Shown: piece by piece, positions 17,298-27,783 of the stretch
Layout: every line of letters starts with the position of its first letter
Position numbering within the stretch: position 1 is the first letter of the stretch
Assembly: GCA_963736425.1 (NCBI GenBank)
Contig: CAVTOX010000005.1
Span: 1-64,000 of the forward strand
From: Prado023 sp963736425
GTDB lineage: Bacteria > Actinomycetota > Actinomycetes > S36-B12 > CAIYMF01
Reading direction: 5' to 3'
DNA length: 64,000 nt
Program-made: the position numbers and the translations under genes
The notes under the pieces: model-generated
Database searches by the model: none
What the model saw: only the letters and a program-made list of their open reading frames with translations
Told to the model about the DNA's origin: nothing

Positions 17298-17729
17298 GTG
17301 CCCATGGAGACCGGTTACGAGGACATGCTGCGCGGAGCGTCGCTGCGCGTGACGCGTCCTCGGCTCGCCGCGCTGGCAGCGGTTCACGACCACCCGCACG
17401 CCGACACGGACTCGATCATCGGGGTCGTGCGTGCGGAGCTCGGCGATGTCTCCACACAGGCCGTCTACGACGTCCTGCGGGCGCTCACGGACGCGGGGCT
17501 GGTCCGGCGGATCGAACCGGCCGGCTCCGTCGCGCGCTACGAGTCACGCGTCGCCGACAACCACCATCACGTGGTGTGCCGGTCATGCGGGGCTGTGGCA
17601 GACGTCGACTGCGCCGTCGGCCACACCCCCTGCCTGACCGCCTCCGACGACCACGGATACTCGATAGACGAGGCCGAGGTCACCTACTGGGGCGTGTGCC
17701 CCACCTGCTCCACCGCACGCAGTTCCTGA
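17298..17729 (+). CDS. furA: FurA-type Fur-family regulator
   Basis: A 143-residue Fur-family repressor, full length. The winged helix carries GDVSTQAVYDVLRALTDAGL. The metal-sensing region has NHHHVVC (residues 89-94). The structural zinc pairs are CRSC (94-97) and CPTC (134-137). Its position 29 bases before katG is the classic actinobacterial furA-katG arrangement, in which FurA senses peroxide or iron and represses both genes. Start is GTG 17298, just after a consensus promoter. ATG 17304 in the same frame is the alternative. No break or unusual residue seen. Confidence 0.93.
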   Translation: MPMETGYEDMLRGASLRVTRPRLAALAAVHDHPHADTDSIIGVVRAELGDVSTQAVYDVLRALTDAGLVRRIEPAGSVARYESRVADNHHHVVCRSCGAVADVDCAVGHTPCLTASDDHGYSIDEAEVTYWGVCPTCSTARSS

Positions 17730-17758
17730 ACCCACCACCTGCAACTGGAAGGAAGCCC

Positions 17759-19972
17759 ATGACTGAGCATCACGATGCCGTCGTCGCAGACATGAACACG
17801 GAGGACAGCGCGGCCAAGTGCCCCGTGGTGCACTCGGTCGGGGGCACCTCCAACCGTGACTGGTGGCCCAACCGGCTCGACCTCGACCTCCTGCGCGCGA
17901 ACTCGCCGAAGAGCGACCCGATGGACGCGGACTTCGACTACGCAGCCGCGTTCGCCGGACTCGACCTCGCCGCCGTCAAGAACGACCTCGAGCAGCTGAT
18001 GACCACCTCGCAGGACTGGTGGCCCGCCGACTACGGCCACTACGGACCGCTGTTCATCCGCATGGCGTGGCACAGCGCGGGCACCTACCGCATCAGCGAC
18101 GGCCGCGGCGGCGCCGGTGCGGGCCAGCAGCGCTTCGCCCCGCTGAACAGCTGGCCCGACAACGCCAACCTGGACAAGGCGCGCCGCCTGCTGTGGCCGG
18201 TCAAGAAGAAGTACGGCAAGTCGCTCTCCTGGGCCGACCTCATGGTCCTGGCCGGCAACTGCGCCCTCGAGTCCATGGGCTTCGACACCTTCGGCTTCGG
18301 CGGCGGTCGCGCCGACGTCTGGGAGCCCGAGGAGGTGAACTGGGGCGCGGAGGCCGAGTGGCTCGGTGATGCCCGTTACAGCGGCGACCGCGAGCTCGCG
18401 AACCCCCTGGGTGCGGTCCAGATGGGCCTCATCTACGTGAACCCGGAGGGCCCCAACGGCCAGCCCAGCGCCCTGGCCGCGGCGCGTGACATCCGCGAGA
18501 CGTTCGCCCGCATGGCGATGAACGACGAGGAGACTGTTGCGCTCATCGCGGGCGGCCACACGTTCGGCAAGACCCACGGCGCGGCCGACCCGAACAAGTA
18601 CGTCGGCCGTGAGCCGGAGGCTGCGTCGCTGGCCGAGCAGGGTCTCGGCTGGCGCAACACCCTCGGCACCGGCAACGGCGTGGCCACGATCACCAGCGGC
18701 CTCGAGGGAGCCTGGACGCCCACCCCGAAGACGTGGGACAACAGCTACTTCGAGACGCTCTTCGGCTACGACTGGGACCTGACCAAGAGCCCTGCGGGCG
18801 CCTACCAGTGGGTCCCGACGAACCCCGCGGCAGCCGACGCCGTCCCGGATGCGCACGACCCGACCAAGCGCCATGCGCCCGTCATGCTCACCACCGACCT
18901 GGCGCTGCGCATGGACCCGATCTACGAGCCGATCTCGCGGCGCTTCCTGGAGAACCCCGACGAGTTCGCCGACGCGTTCGCCCGGGCCTGGTTCAAGCTC
19001 ACCCACCGCGACATGGGTCCGATCAGCCGGTACGTCGGTCCGGAGGTGCCCGCCGAGCAGCTGATCTGGCAGGACCCGGTCCCGGCCGTCGACCATGAGC
19101 TGGTCGGCGCGCAGGACATCGCCGCCCTCAAGGCGACGATCCTCGCCTCGGGGCTGTCAGTCGCGCAGCTGGTCTCCACGGCATGGGCCTCGGCATCGAC
19201 GTTCCGCGGCACCGACAAGCGCGGTGGCGCGAACGGGGCACGCATCCGCCTGGCTCCGCAGAACGGCTGGGACGTCAACGATCCCGCCGAGCTGGCGACT
19301 GTCCTGCGGACCCTCGAGGACATCCAGTCCGAGTTCAACACGGCCCACACCGCCCAGGTGTCACTGGCTGACCTGATCGTCCTCGGCGGGTGCGCCGCGG
19401 TCGAGAAGGCCGCCAGGGTCGCCGGGGTCGACGTCGTGGTTCCCTTCACCCCGGGTCGCACGGACGCCTCGCAGGAGCAGACGGACGTGGACTCGTTCGC
19501 AGTCCTCGAACCTACGGTGGACGGCTTCCGCAACCACGTCGGCAAGGGTTCCGATCGCCCGGCCGAGCAGCTGCTCGTCGACCGCGCCGCGCTGCTCACG
19601 CTGACAGCCCCGCAGATGACCGTGCTCGTGGGCGGCATGCGGGTCCTCGGCGCGAACACCAAGGGCTCACAGCTCGGGGTGCTCACCTCGCAGCCAGGCG
19701 TGCTGACCAACGACTTCTTCGTCAACCTGCTCGACATGGGCACCCGGTGGGTGGCGGCCGACGAAGCCGAGGACACGTTCGAGGGCCGTGACGCGAGTAC
19801 GGGCGAGCCGCGCTGGACGGCCTCGCGCGCCGACCTGGTCTTCGGTTCGAACTCCGTGCTGCGCGCGCTGGCCGAGGTGTACGCCAGCGACGACGCGAAG
19901 GAGAAGTTCGTCGCAGACTTCGTCGCCGCGTGGGACAAGGTCATGATGCTCGACCGCTTCGACATCGCCTGA
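17759..19972 (+). CDS. katG: Catalase-peroxidase KatG
   Basis: A 737-residue bifunctional haem catalase-peroxidase, full length with both duplicated halves. Distal site residues Arg101, Trp104 and His105 are in FIRMAWHSAGTYR. The proximal haem ligand is His267 in AGGHTFGKTHG. Tyr226 (IYVNPEGPNG) and Met252 (ARMAMNDEE) complete the Trp-Tyr-Met adduct required for catalase activity. It detoxifies hydrogen peroxide and, in mycobacteria, activates isoniazid. The start ATG 17759 follows GGAAGGAAG. It is in an operon with furA. A hairpin (19982-20016) ends the unit. A Cys follows AGN (AGNCALESMGF) where I would expect Val, a minor difference. Confidence 0.98.
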   Translation: MTEHHDAVVADMNTEDSAAKCPVVHSVGGTSNRDWWPNRLDLDLLRANSPKSDPMDADFDYAAAFAGLDLAAVKNDLEQLMTTSQDWWPADYGHYGPLFIRMAWHSAGTYRISDGRGGAGAGQQRFAPLNSWPDNANLDKARRLLWPVKKKYGKSLSWADLMVLAGNCALESMGFDTFGFGGGRADVWEPEEVNWGAEAEWLGDARYSGDRELANPLGAVQMGLIYVNPEGPNGQPSALAAARDIRETFARMAMNDEETVALIAGGHTFGKTHGAADPNKYVGREPEAASLAEQGLGWRNTLGTGNGVATITSGLEGAWTPTPKTWDNSYFETLFGYDWDLTKSPAGAYQWVPTNPAAADAVPDAHDPTKRHAPVMLTTDLALRMDPIYEPISRRFLENPDEFADAFARAWFKLTHRDMGPISRYVGPEVPAEQLIWQDPVPAVDHELVGAQDIAALKATILASGLSVAQLVSTAWASASTFRGTDKRGGANGARIRLAPQNGWDVNDPAELATVLRTLEDIQSEFNTAHTAQVSLADLIVLGGCAAVEKAARVAGVDVVVPFTPGRTDASQEQTDVDSFAVLEPTVDGFRNHVGKGSDRPAEQLLVDRAALLTLTAPQMTVLVGGMRVLGANTKGSQLGVLTSQPGVLTNDFFVNLLDMGTRWVAADEAEDTFEGRDASTGEPRWTASRADLVFGSNSVLRALAEVYASDDAKEKFVADFVAAWDKVMMLDRFDIA

Positions 19973-19981
19973 TCCACCAGG

Positions 19982-20016
19982 AGCCCGGGACGGTCCACAC
20001 TGGATCGCCCCGGGCT
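19982..20016 (+). terminator. Hairpin after katG
   Basis: Perfect eight-base-pair stem AGCCCGGG paired with CCCGGGCT, beginning ten bases past the katG stop, with a 19-base loop and no T-tract. Probable intrinsic terminator of furA-katG. Confidence 0.5.
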
Positions 20017-20136
20017 TCGGCGTCTCCCGCTGCCAACGGAGCCCCTCTCCGAGTCGACGTCCCCGCTGGCCGCTCCTATGCTCCAAGCATCCCGCGGGTG
20101 AGCAGCTTCGGACCTGCGGCGACTACGGAGGCCAGG

Positions 20137-21651
20137 ATGTCCGAGGATACGCCCCGCAGCGGCGTTCAGCTGATCACGTATGCCGACCGTTTGGGGGGCA
20201 CTCTCCCCGGGTTGAAGGACCTCCTCGATGGTCCGCTGAGGGGGGTGTTCGAGGGGGTTCACATCCTTCCCTTCTTCACGCCGTTCGACGGGGCGGACGC
20301 CGGATTCGACCCGGTGGACCACACCGAGGTGGATCCGCGGTTGGGGACCTGGGACGATGTGCGGGCGATCGGTGCGGACCACACGTTGATGGTCGACATG
20401 ATCGTGAATCACGTCTCCGCGGACTCCCCGGAGTTCCGCGATGTGGTCGCGCACGGGGCCGCCTCCCCGCACATGGGCCTGTTCCTGACGATGTCTGACG
20501 TCTACCCCACCGGCGCTGACGAGCAGGAGCTCGTGGGCATCTACCGCCCGCGCCCGGGCCTGCCGTTCACGCCCATGACGCTCGGGTCCGACAAGCGGCT
20601 GGTCTGGACGACATTCACCCCGCAGCAGATCGACATCAACGTCGATGACCCCGCCGGGGAGGCGTACCTCGACCGGGTCCTCGCGGCGCTGGCCCGCGGC
20701 GGTGTGTCCATGATCCGCCTGGACGCGGCCGGGTACGCAGTGAAGCGGCCTGGAACGTCGTGCTTCATGACCCCCCAGACGTTCGAGTTCATCGACCACC
20801 TGACCGCCAGGGCGCGCGCCCTGGGGATGACCGTCCTGGTGGAGATCCACGCCCACTTCGAGCGGCAGGTCGCGATCGGGGCACGGGTGGACCGCGTCTA
20901 CGACTTCGCGCTCCCGCCCCTGCTGCTCCACGCCCTGTACACCGGCCAGGCCGACCCGCTTCGGCGCTGGCTCGACGTGCGCCCGACGAACGCGATCACC
21001 GTGCTCGACACCCACGACGGCATCGGGGTCATCGACGTCGGGGCCGACCAGATGGGCGAGCGGCGCCCCGGCCTGCTCACCCCGGCCGACATCGACGCAC
21101 TGGTCGACGGAATCCATTCCCACGCTCGGGACCAGTCACGCCAGGCCAGCGGGTGGGCGGCATCCAACGTCGACGTCTACCAGGTGAACTGCACCTACTA
21201 CGACGCACTCGGCTGCGACGACAACGCCTACCTACTGGCCAGGGCGGTCCAGTTCTTCACCCCAGGGATCCCGCAGGTCTACTACGTGGGCCTCCTTGCC
21301 GGGACCAACGACATGGAACTCCTGGCACGCTCGGGCGTGGGCCGCGACATCAACCGGCACCACTACACCCGCGACGAGATCGATCGGGACCTCGCCCGGC
21401 CCGTGGTCCGCGCCCTGCTCGACCTGATCCACCTGCGCAACACGCATCCGGCGTTCGGGGGGACCTTCGAGGCCGGCGGGAACGGATCCAGCCTCGTCCT
21501 GACCTGGACCCACGGTCTGGCCTCCGCCGTGCTTGAGGCCGACCTCGATACCCGCGCCGCCCGCATCAGCGCGACCGATGCCGCCGGCAGGGTCTCCACA
21601 TGCGAGGACCTGCTGACCGGCATCGCCGCCCTGGGAGGACCCCAGAGCTAG
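20137..21651 (+). CDS. Sucrose phosphorylase (GH13_18)
   Basis: A 504-residue cytoplasmic sucrose phosphorylase, which converts sucrose and phosphate to glucose-1-phosphate and fructose. It is very like the bifidobacterial enzyme: VQLITYADRLG at the start, HILPFFTPFDGADAGFDP, GIYRPRPGLPFT and GTSCFMTPQTF are shared. Catalytic residues are Asp196 (nucleophile, IRLDAAGY), Glu236 (acid/base, LVEIHAHF) and Asp294 (LDTHDGIG). The start at ATG 20137 follows GGAGG by six bases. The frame is open further 5' but overlaps the katG end. The AglE/F/G-like importer downstream plausibly brings in sucrose. A glucosylglycerate or sucrose-6-phosphate substrate is the main alternative, less likely given the motif match. 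Confidence 0.94.
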   Translation: MSEDTPRSGVQLITYADRLGGTLPGLKDLLDGPLRGVFEGVHILPFFTPFDGADAGFDPVDHTEVDPRLGTWDDVRAIGADHTLMVDMIVNHVSADSPEFRDVVAHGAASPHMGLFLTMSDVYPTGADEQELVGIYRPRPGLPFTPMTLGSDKRLVWTTFTPQQIDINVDDPAGEAYLDRVLAALARGGVSMIRLDAAGYAVKRPGTSCFMTPQTFEFIDHLTARARALGMTVLVEIHAHFERQVAIGARVDRVYDFALPPLLLHALYTGQADPLRRWLDVRPTNAITVLDTHDGIGVIDVGADQMGERRPGLLTPADIDALVDGIHSHARDQSRQASGWAASNVDVYQVNCTYYDALGCDDNAYLLARAVQFFTPGIPQVYYVGLLAGTNDMELLARSGVGRDINRHHYTRDEIDRDLARPVVRALLDLIHLRNTHPAFGGTFEAGGNGSSLVLTWTHGLASAVLEADLDTRAARISATDAAGRVSTCEDLLTGIAALGGPQS

Positions 21652-21859
21652 CGTGAGCTGATCGAGGTTCCGAGAACTGAGCCGGAGCAGCCACACCGCA
21701 CATCAGCCCGACGGATGTGCCACGATGCACGTTACCGAATTGTTATCAACTGCACAGAGGTTTGCGGCCGTCTGTCTTTGATGAGGGCCGTTCCACGCGC
21801 CATGCTGCACATGAGGGCGGCACCCCGCCCCGATCCCGCACACAAGGAGACACTGTTCT

Positions 21860-23247
21860 ATGGCTACATCTCCACGATCCCGTTGGCTCATGGCGGCTGC
21901 TGGCGCGTCCAGCCTCGCTCTGGCCCTCACCGGGTGTTCATCTGGCTCAGACACGGCAACGGACGCTGGGTCGGCCGCCGCCTCCTCCGGCGGCGACGAC
22001 GCGTGCGCTGCCTACACCCAGTACGGCGACCTCACAGGCAAGGACGGTCAACGTCTACGCATCCATCCTCAGCCCGGAGCTGGAGATGTACGAGGCGGCC
22101 TACGTCCCGTTCGAGGAGTGCACCGGCGCAGACCTCAAGTTCGAGGGCTCCAACGAGTTCGAGGCCCAGCTCAAGGTGCGGGAGAAGGCCGGCAACCCGC
22201 CGGACATCGCACTCATCCCGCAGCCCGGCCTGCTGGCCAACATGGTCGCCACCGGGTCGGTGGTGAAGCCCACCGGCGCACCGTCAAGGCGAACGTGGAC
22301 GCCAACTGGACGCCCTGACTGGAAGGCCTACGGAACCGTCGACGGCATCTTCTACGCCCCGCCGAACAGCTCCAACCTGAAGTCGCTGGTGTGGTACTCG
22401 CCGACGATGTTCGCCGAGAACGGCTGGGCGATCCCGACGACGTGGGACGAGCTGAAGACGCTCACCGACACGATCGCGGCAAGTCCGGCAAGGTCGACAA
22501 GCCATGGTGCGCGGGCTTCGGCTCCGGCGACGCCACCGGTTGGCCGGGCACCGACTGGGTCGAGGACGTCATGCTGCGCACTGACCGGCCCGGAGGTCTA
22601 CGACCAGTGGGTCAAGCACGAGATCCCGTTCAACGACCCGCAGATCGTCACGGCCCTCGACGAGGTCGGCTGCGTTCCTCAAGAACCCCAACTACGTCAA
22701 CGGTGGCTACGGGGACGTGAAGTCGATCGCATCCACCACGTTCCAGGACGGCGGCCTTACGATCCTCGACGGCACCTGCGCGATGCACCGCCAGGCGACA
22801 GTTCTACGGCTCGCAGTGCCCCGAGGGGACGAACGATCGCCGAGGACGGCGACGTCTTCGCCTTCTACCTGCCGGCCGTGGACCCGGCGACGAAGCCGGT
22901 CCTCGGCGGCGGCGAGTTCATCACGGCGTACGCGGATCAAGCCCCGAGGTCGTCGCGGCCCAGGAGTGGATGTCGACGGCTGACTACGCCAACAGCGTGG
23001 CGAAGAACAGCACGGGCATGACGAGCGCCAACATGAACGCGGATCCGAACCTGTTCAAGGGAATCGCTGACGGTGGCCCGAGAAGGCCTTCGCGATCCCG
23101 GCTCGCAGTTCCGCTTCGACGGCTCCGACGACGATGCCGTCGGCTGTGGGCGCCGGGTCGTTCTGGGTCGGGATGACCGACTGGATCACCGGCAAGTCCA
23201 CGCAGGACACGCTGGACTTCATCGAGAAGTCGTGGCCGACGTCCTGA
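21860..23247 (+). CDS. AglE-like sugar-binding lipoprotein of ABC importer (many frameshifts)
   Basis: The extracellular solute-binding protein of a CUT1-type importer, about 460 residues once reassembled. The lipoprotein signal with lipobox LALTGC is intact from ATG 21860, preceded by AAGGAGA. Then TVNVYASILSPELEMY, ADLKFEGSNEFEAQL, NPPDIALIPQPGL, IFYAPPNSSNLKSLVWYSP, FAFYLPAVDP and FWVGMTDWITGKSTQ appear in order but in shifting frames. Single-base changes can be placed near 22043 (extra), 22279 (missing), 22316 (extra), 22474, 22582 (extra T), 22671 (extra T), 22798, 22832, 22942 and 23075. Conservation between breaks is high, so I suspect consensus errors. Substrate likely sucrose or another alpha-glucoside. 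Confidence 0.8.
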
Positions 23248-23392
23248 TGGCGCACTAGCGGGTGTGGGGGGTCAGCCGCTGGCCGGCTGACCCACCCGCA
23301 TCTGATACATGCCCCGCAAGGTTCCGACCCCCCATGTCGCATCCAGCAACCTGTCCATGACCTAGCCCGACCGCGCGAGAGGAGAGTACGTC

Positions 23393-24363
23393 ATGACGAC
23401 CCCGGAGAAGTTCCTCCAGATGTTCCTTGCCATCGGAGGCTTCGTGGTGTTCTTCGCGGTCCTGTTGTTCATCGTCAGCAGGGTGCAAGGGCCGCGCGAA
23501 CCAGCCACGTGACCGTGGCGGTGTTCATCGGACCCGCCCTGCTCATGCTCGGCGTTCGGGCTGCTGTACCCGGCGAATCGTCACCCTCATCCAGTCCTTC
23601 CAGAACCCGGAGAGCACACAGTTCGTCGGGCTGGACAACTACGCGACGCTGTTCCGGGAACGCGGAGTACCAGAGGGTCCTGGTCAACACGTTCATCTGG
23701 GTCCTGCTGGTGCCCATCGCGGCGACACTGATCGGGCTGATCTACGCCGTACTCGTGGACCGGACCCGCACCGAGGCACTGTCAAAGGCCCTCGTGTTCA
23801 TCCCGATGGCCATCTCGATGGTCGGGGCCTCGATCATCTGGAGGTTCGTCTACGACTACCGTCCCACCCAGGCCAACCAGATCGGCCTGGCGAACCAGAT
23901 CCTGAAGTCCCTGGGGCTGGACACCTACCAGTTCCTGCATGACCGAGCCGTGGAACACGTTCTTCCTGATCGTGGTGATGATCTGGATCCAGGCCGGCTT
24001 CGCCATGACCGTGCTCTCGGCGTCGATCAAGGCGATCCCTGATGACATCATCGAGGCGGCGAAGCTCGACGGGGTCTCGGGCCGTGCAGATGTTCCGGCT
24101 ACATCACGCATCCCGAGCATCCGTCCAGGGATGATCGTGGTGCTGACGACGATCGCGATCGGGACGCTCAAGGTCTTCGACGTCGTCCGGACGATGACCG
24201 GTGGCCGGTTCAAGACCAGCGTCGTGGCCAACGAGTTCTACACCCAGTCGTTCCGCTACGACAACGCCGGCCTCGGCGCGGCACTCGGCAGTCCTGCTGT
24301 TCATCCTGGTGACCCCGATCATCGTTCTACAACGTCTCTCAGCTCCGAAAGGCGGCGCACTGA
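23393..24363 (+). CDS. AglF-like ABC sugar permease (frameshifts)
   Basis: The first membrane component of the importer, about 323 residues when the frames are joined. Pieces in order: TTPEKFLQMFLAIGGFVVFF, VFIGPALLML, IVTLIQSFQNPESTQFVGLDN, TFIWVLLVPIAATLIGLIYA, ALVFIPMAISMVGASIIWRF, then the EAA loop IIEAAKLDGVSG, and finally IIVYNVSQLRKAAH-stop at 24363. Frame changes lie near 23500, 23555, 23660, 23937, 24090, 24290 and 24325. The extended N-terminal helix before the core is typical of AglF-type permeases. RBS GAGGAGAG precedes ATG 23393. The stop overlaps the next start by one base (TGATG). Confidence 0.78.
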
Positions 24364-25302
24364 TGACGGCCCTGAACCCCGCGGCGCACACGATCCCCGA
24401 GGGTGAGGATCTCATCCCCAAGGTGGTCAAGGCAGCCGAAGGCGAGCGAGGCGAGCATCGCGCTGCGGCAGAAGTCGGTCTGGGCGTCTGATGCTTCGCC
24501 GCCCTCATCGCCATCCTGTGGACGATCCCGACCAGTCGGCCTGCTGATCACGAGCTTCCGACCGGCGACGGACATCCGACGTTCCGGGTGGTGGACCTTC
24601 TGGCAGGATCCGCAACTTCACGCTCGACAACTACCAGCAAGCGCTCTTCGGCGGCACCACGAACCTGGCCGACTACTTCGTGAACTCGCTGGTGATCACG
24701 ATCCCCGCGGTGATCATCCCGATCAGCATCGCCTGCATGGCCGCCTACGGCTTCGCCTGGATCGACTTCCGCGGGGCCAAGTTCCTCTTCGTCGCGGTCT
24801 TCGCTCTGCAGATCGTGCCGATCCAGGTGACGCTGATCCCTCTGCTGACCCGATTCGTCGACCTCGGCCTGGCCGGGACCTTCTGGCCGATCTGGATCGC
24901 GCACAGCATCTTCGGCGCTCCCGCTGGCGATCTACCTGATGCACAACTTCATGAACGAACTGCCGAAGGAGCTCGTCGAGGCCGCGACGGTGGATGGCGC
25001 AGGCCATCTGACGATCTTCCTGAAGATCATGATGCCCCTCATGGTCCCGGCGATCGCCGCGTTCGCGATCTTCCAGTTCCTCTGGGTCTGGAACGACCTG
25101 CTGGTCGGCCTGACGTTCGGTGCCAGCCCTGAGGTGGCGCCGCTGACCGTCCGGGTGGCCGATCTCGCGGGGAGCCAAGGGATCCCAGTGGCACCTGCTT
25201 TCTGCGGGCGCCTTCATCTCCATGGTTGTTCCCCTGATCGTGTTCATCTCGTTCCAGCGGTTCTTCGTCCGCGGCCTGCTGGCGGGCTCGGTCAAGGGGT
25301 AG
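24363..25302 (+). CDS. AglG-like ABC sugar permease (frameshifts)
   Basis: The second membrane component, about 312 residues reassembled. MTALNPAAHTIPEGEDLIPK begins the gene. After breaks come RQKSVWAS, TVGLLITSFRPATDI, YFVNSLVITIPAVIIPISIA, ALQIVPIQVTLIPLLTRFV, the EAA loop LVEAATVDGAGHLTIF, and a C-terminal helix ending FFVRGLLAGSVKG-stop, the conserved end of MalG-like permeases. Frame changes near 24446, 24495, 24530, 24610, 24918 and 25185. It is translationally coupled to the preceding permease. No ATPase gene is in this operon. The MsmX/UgpC-type ATPase at 29.5 kb could supply it. A strong hairpin follows the stop. Confidence 0.8.
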
Positions 25303-25305
25303 CCA

Positions 25306-25354
25306 TGAGTCGAGTTCTCCCAGGCCCTTCCCGGCCGTGGGAGAACTCGACTCA
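25306..25354. terminator. Strong hairpin between convergent operons
   Basis: Perfect 16-base-pair inverted repeat, TGAGTCGAGTTCTCCC paired with GGGAGAACTCGACTCA, with a 17-base loop. It starts four bases past the aglG-like stop, and the GH3 gene converges on it from the other side, so it can serve both. Confidence 0.75.
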
Positions 25355-25425
25355 CGCCATCTGGAGCAGACGCTGCATCGGATTCATGGACTGCTTCGGG
25401 CTTCACCTGCTCGCGCCGATGCGTC

Positions 25426-27719
25426 TCAGCCCTCGATGCGGAACTCGGCCCGCAGCAGGTCGGCCGGGCGCGAGCTGGGCCCGACGAGCAGCTCGAACGC
25501 CCCTGGCTCGACGATGCGGCGGCCGTCGGCCGTGACCAGCGTGCACGATCCCGCCGCCACCTCGATCGCGACCGTGACCGACTCCCCTGGCTCCACCTGG
25601 ACCTGGCGCCACGCCTTGAGCTCCTTGTCGGCCCACGTCACGCTCGTCACCAGGTCGCTGACGTAGGCCTGGACCGTCTCCAGCGCGCGGTCGGGCGCCG
25701 ACGTTGGTCAGCGTCACCTGGGCGCGAACGAACCCGTCGGCCGGCACCACCGACTCAGCAACCGTCAGGTCGGAGTACTCCACCGTCGAGTAGCTCAGGC
25801 CCTCGCCGAACACGAACAGCGGCTCCTGGGTGAGGTCGGCGTAGCGCTCGCCGTGCTGGCCGCGGATCTGGTTGTAGTACACCGGTTGCTGGCCGACATG
25901 CCGCGGGACGGACAGGGGCATCCGCCCGGTGGGCTCGATCAGGCCGAGGATCAGCTCGGCGATCGCCTGCCCGCCGCGCATGCCCGGGTTGAACGCCTCG
26001 ATGAGCGCAGCCGCGCCCATCGCTGACGGCGGAAGCACCGCCGGCTTCGAGTGGAGCAGCACCACGATCACGGGCGTGCCCGTGGCCGCAAGCGCATCGA
26101 GGAGGGCGACCTGGCCGCCCTGCAGCTCGAGGGTGGCTGTCGAGCGGGTCTCGCCGGTCAGGGCGATCGTGTCGCCGACGACAACCACCGCGTAGTCGGC
26201 AGCCTCCGCAGCAGCCACGGCCTGCGGCCAGCTGCGCCTCGTCGATCGGGGCTGGCGAGAAGATCGGCGCCCGCGCCGCGCCGTCATGCCACGCGTCCCC
26301 CGCCGGGTCGGGCACGAGGACCTCGATGTCGGCTCCGCGCGCGTACGTGACCGCCCAGCCCTCGGGAACGACGACGCGCACGCCGTCGAGGACGGTCTGC
26401 ACCATCTCGCGGGGGTGGCCGTCGGGCATCCAGTTGATCTGTCCGGAGTTGCCGGCCCAGTCACCGAGCACCGCCGCGGGATCGTCGGCGTTGGGCCCGA
26501 TGACCGCGATCGTCCGTGCCGGGCCGATCCCCAGGGCCCGCCCATCGGCACCGGCCGTCAGGCCACCCTCGAGCGGCAGCGTCCCGTCGTTGCGCAGGAG
26601 CACGAGCGACCGCCGGGCCACCTCGAGGTTCAGGGCAGCGTGCTCGGCGCTGCCGATCACCTCCGCCCGACGCGCGGGGTCCGCTGGCGGACGCGGGTCC
26701 TCGAACAGGCCGAGCTCGAACTTCAGTCGCAGGATCCGTCGGACGGCGGCGTCGATCTCGGCCTCGGCCAGCAGACCCTGGGCGACGGCCTCCTGTGCGC
26801 CGGAGAAGAACTCGCGGTGTGGTCATCACCAGGTCGTTGCCCGCGCGTACCGCCACGGCGGAGGCCTGCCGTGTAGTCGGCACACACCTTCTGCTCCCAC
26901 ACCATGCGCCCGACGTCGTCCCAGTCGGTCACCAGCATCCCGGTGAAGCCCCACTCGCCCTTGAGCACGTCATTGAGCAGCCACCGGTTCGCGGTGATCG
27001 GGACGCCGTCCATCGCCTGGTAGCCGAGCATGAACGTCCGACACCCGGCCCGAGCCACCCGCTCGAACGGGGGCAGGAACCAGGAGCGCAGCTTGCGCGG
27101 GCTGATGTCGGACTCGCTGGCGTCACGACCGCCCTGGGTCTCGGAGTACCCGGCGAAGTGCTTGGCGCACGCGAGCACCGCCGTCGGGTCGTCCAGGCCC
27201 GACCCCTGGTAACCGCGCACCATCGCCGCGCCGAGCTCCCCGATCAGGAGCGGGTCCTCGCCGAAGGTCTCACCCACCCGCCCCCAGCGAAGGTCGCGCG
27301 CGATGCACAGCACCGGCGAGAACGTCCAGTGCAGGCCGGTCGCCGAGACCTCGACTGCCGTCGCGCGGGCCATTGCGCTCGATCAGGTCGGCATCCCAGG
27401 AGCACGCCATCGCCAGCTGCGTGGGGAAGATCGTCGCCCCCGGCCAGAACGAGTGCCCGTGGATGGCGTCATCGGCCGTGAGCAGCGGGATGCCCAGCCG
27501 GGTCCGCGCTGCCAGGTCGATGGCCCGGACCATGGCCTCGGGCGAGGCGTGCAGGATCGAGCCGGCCAGCTTGGTCGACACGATGTCGTCCAGGTCCCCC
27601 TGGGCGTTGAGCTGCAGCATCTGCCCGACCTTCTCGGGCAGGGTCATGCGACCCAGCAGGTCGTCGATCCGCTCCTCGACGCTCAGGGCGGGATCCCGAT
27701 AGGGGACGGTGGGCGTCAC
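25426..27719 (-). CDS. GH3 beta-glucosidase (frameshifts)
   Basis: A glycoside hydrolase family 3 enzyme of about 765 residues when joined. N-domain: VEERIDDLLGRMTLPEKVGQ, DDAIHGHSFWPGATIFPTQL, RWGRVGETFGEDP, ACAKHFAGYSETQGGRD and nucleophile MLVTDWDDVG (Asp of TDWDD). C-domain: LVLLRNDGTLPL, VVVVGDTIALTGETRS and FVFGEGLSYSTVEYSDL, then a fibronectin-III-like end finishing ELLVGPSSRPADLL. Frame changes near 27374, 26873, 26818, 26222 and 25700. No signal peptide, so it works inside the cell on imported beta-glucosides. It lies 64 bases after the small lipoprotein gene on the same strand and probably shares its LacI-type operator at 28301. Confidence 0.85.
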
Positions 27720-27783
27720 GATGGCCTCCTGAGCCTTCCCCCGCCTTGTGGCTGGTCTGCTGGTCGATGGTGGGGCGCAGCGA

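Noticed and set aside
18922..21123. Long minus-strand frame over katG and sucrose phosphorylase
   Set aside because: Antisense of two well-conserved genes. Composition is typical of high-GC shadow frames.
21652..21859. Possible operator in the A/T-rich patch near 21730-21750 before the first importer
   Set aside because: I could not find a convincing palindrome or spaced -35/-10 pair, and it does not match GAGAGCGCTCTC.
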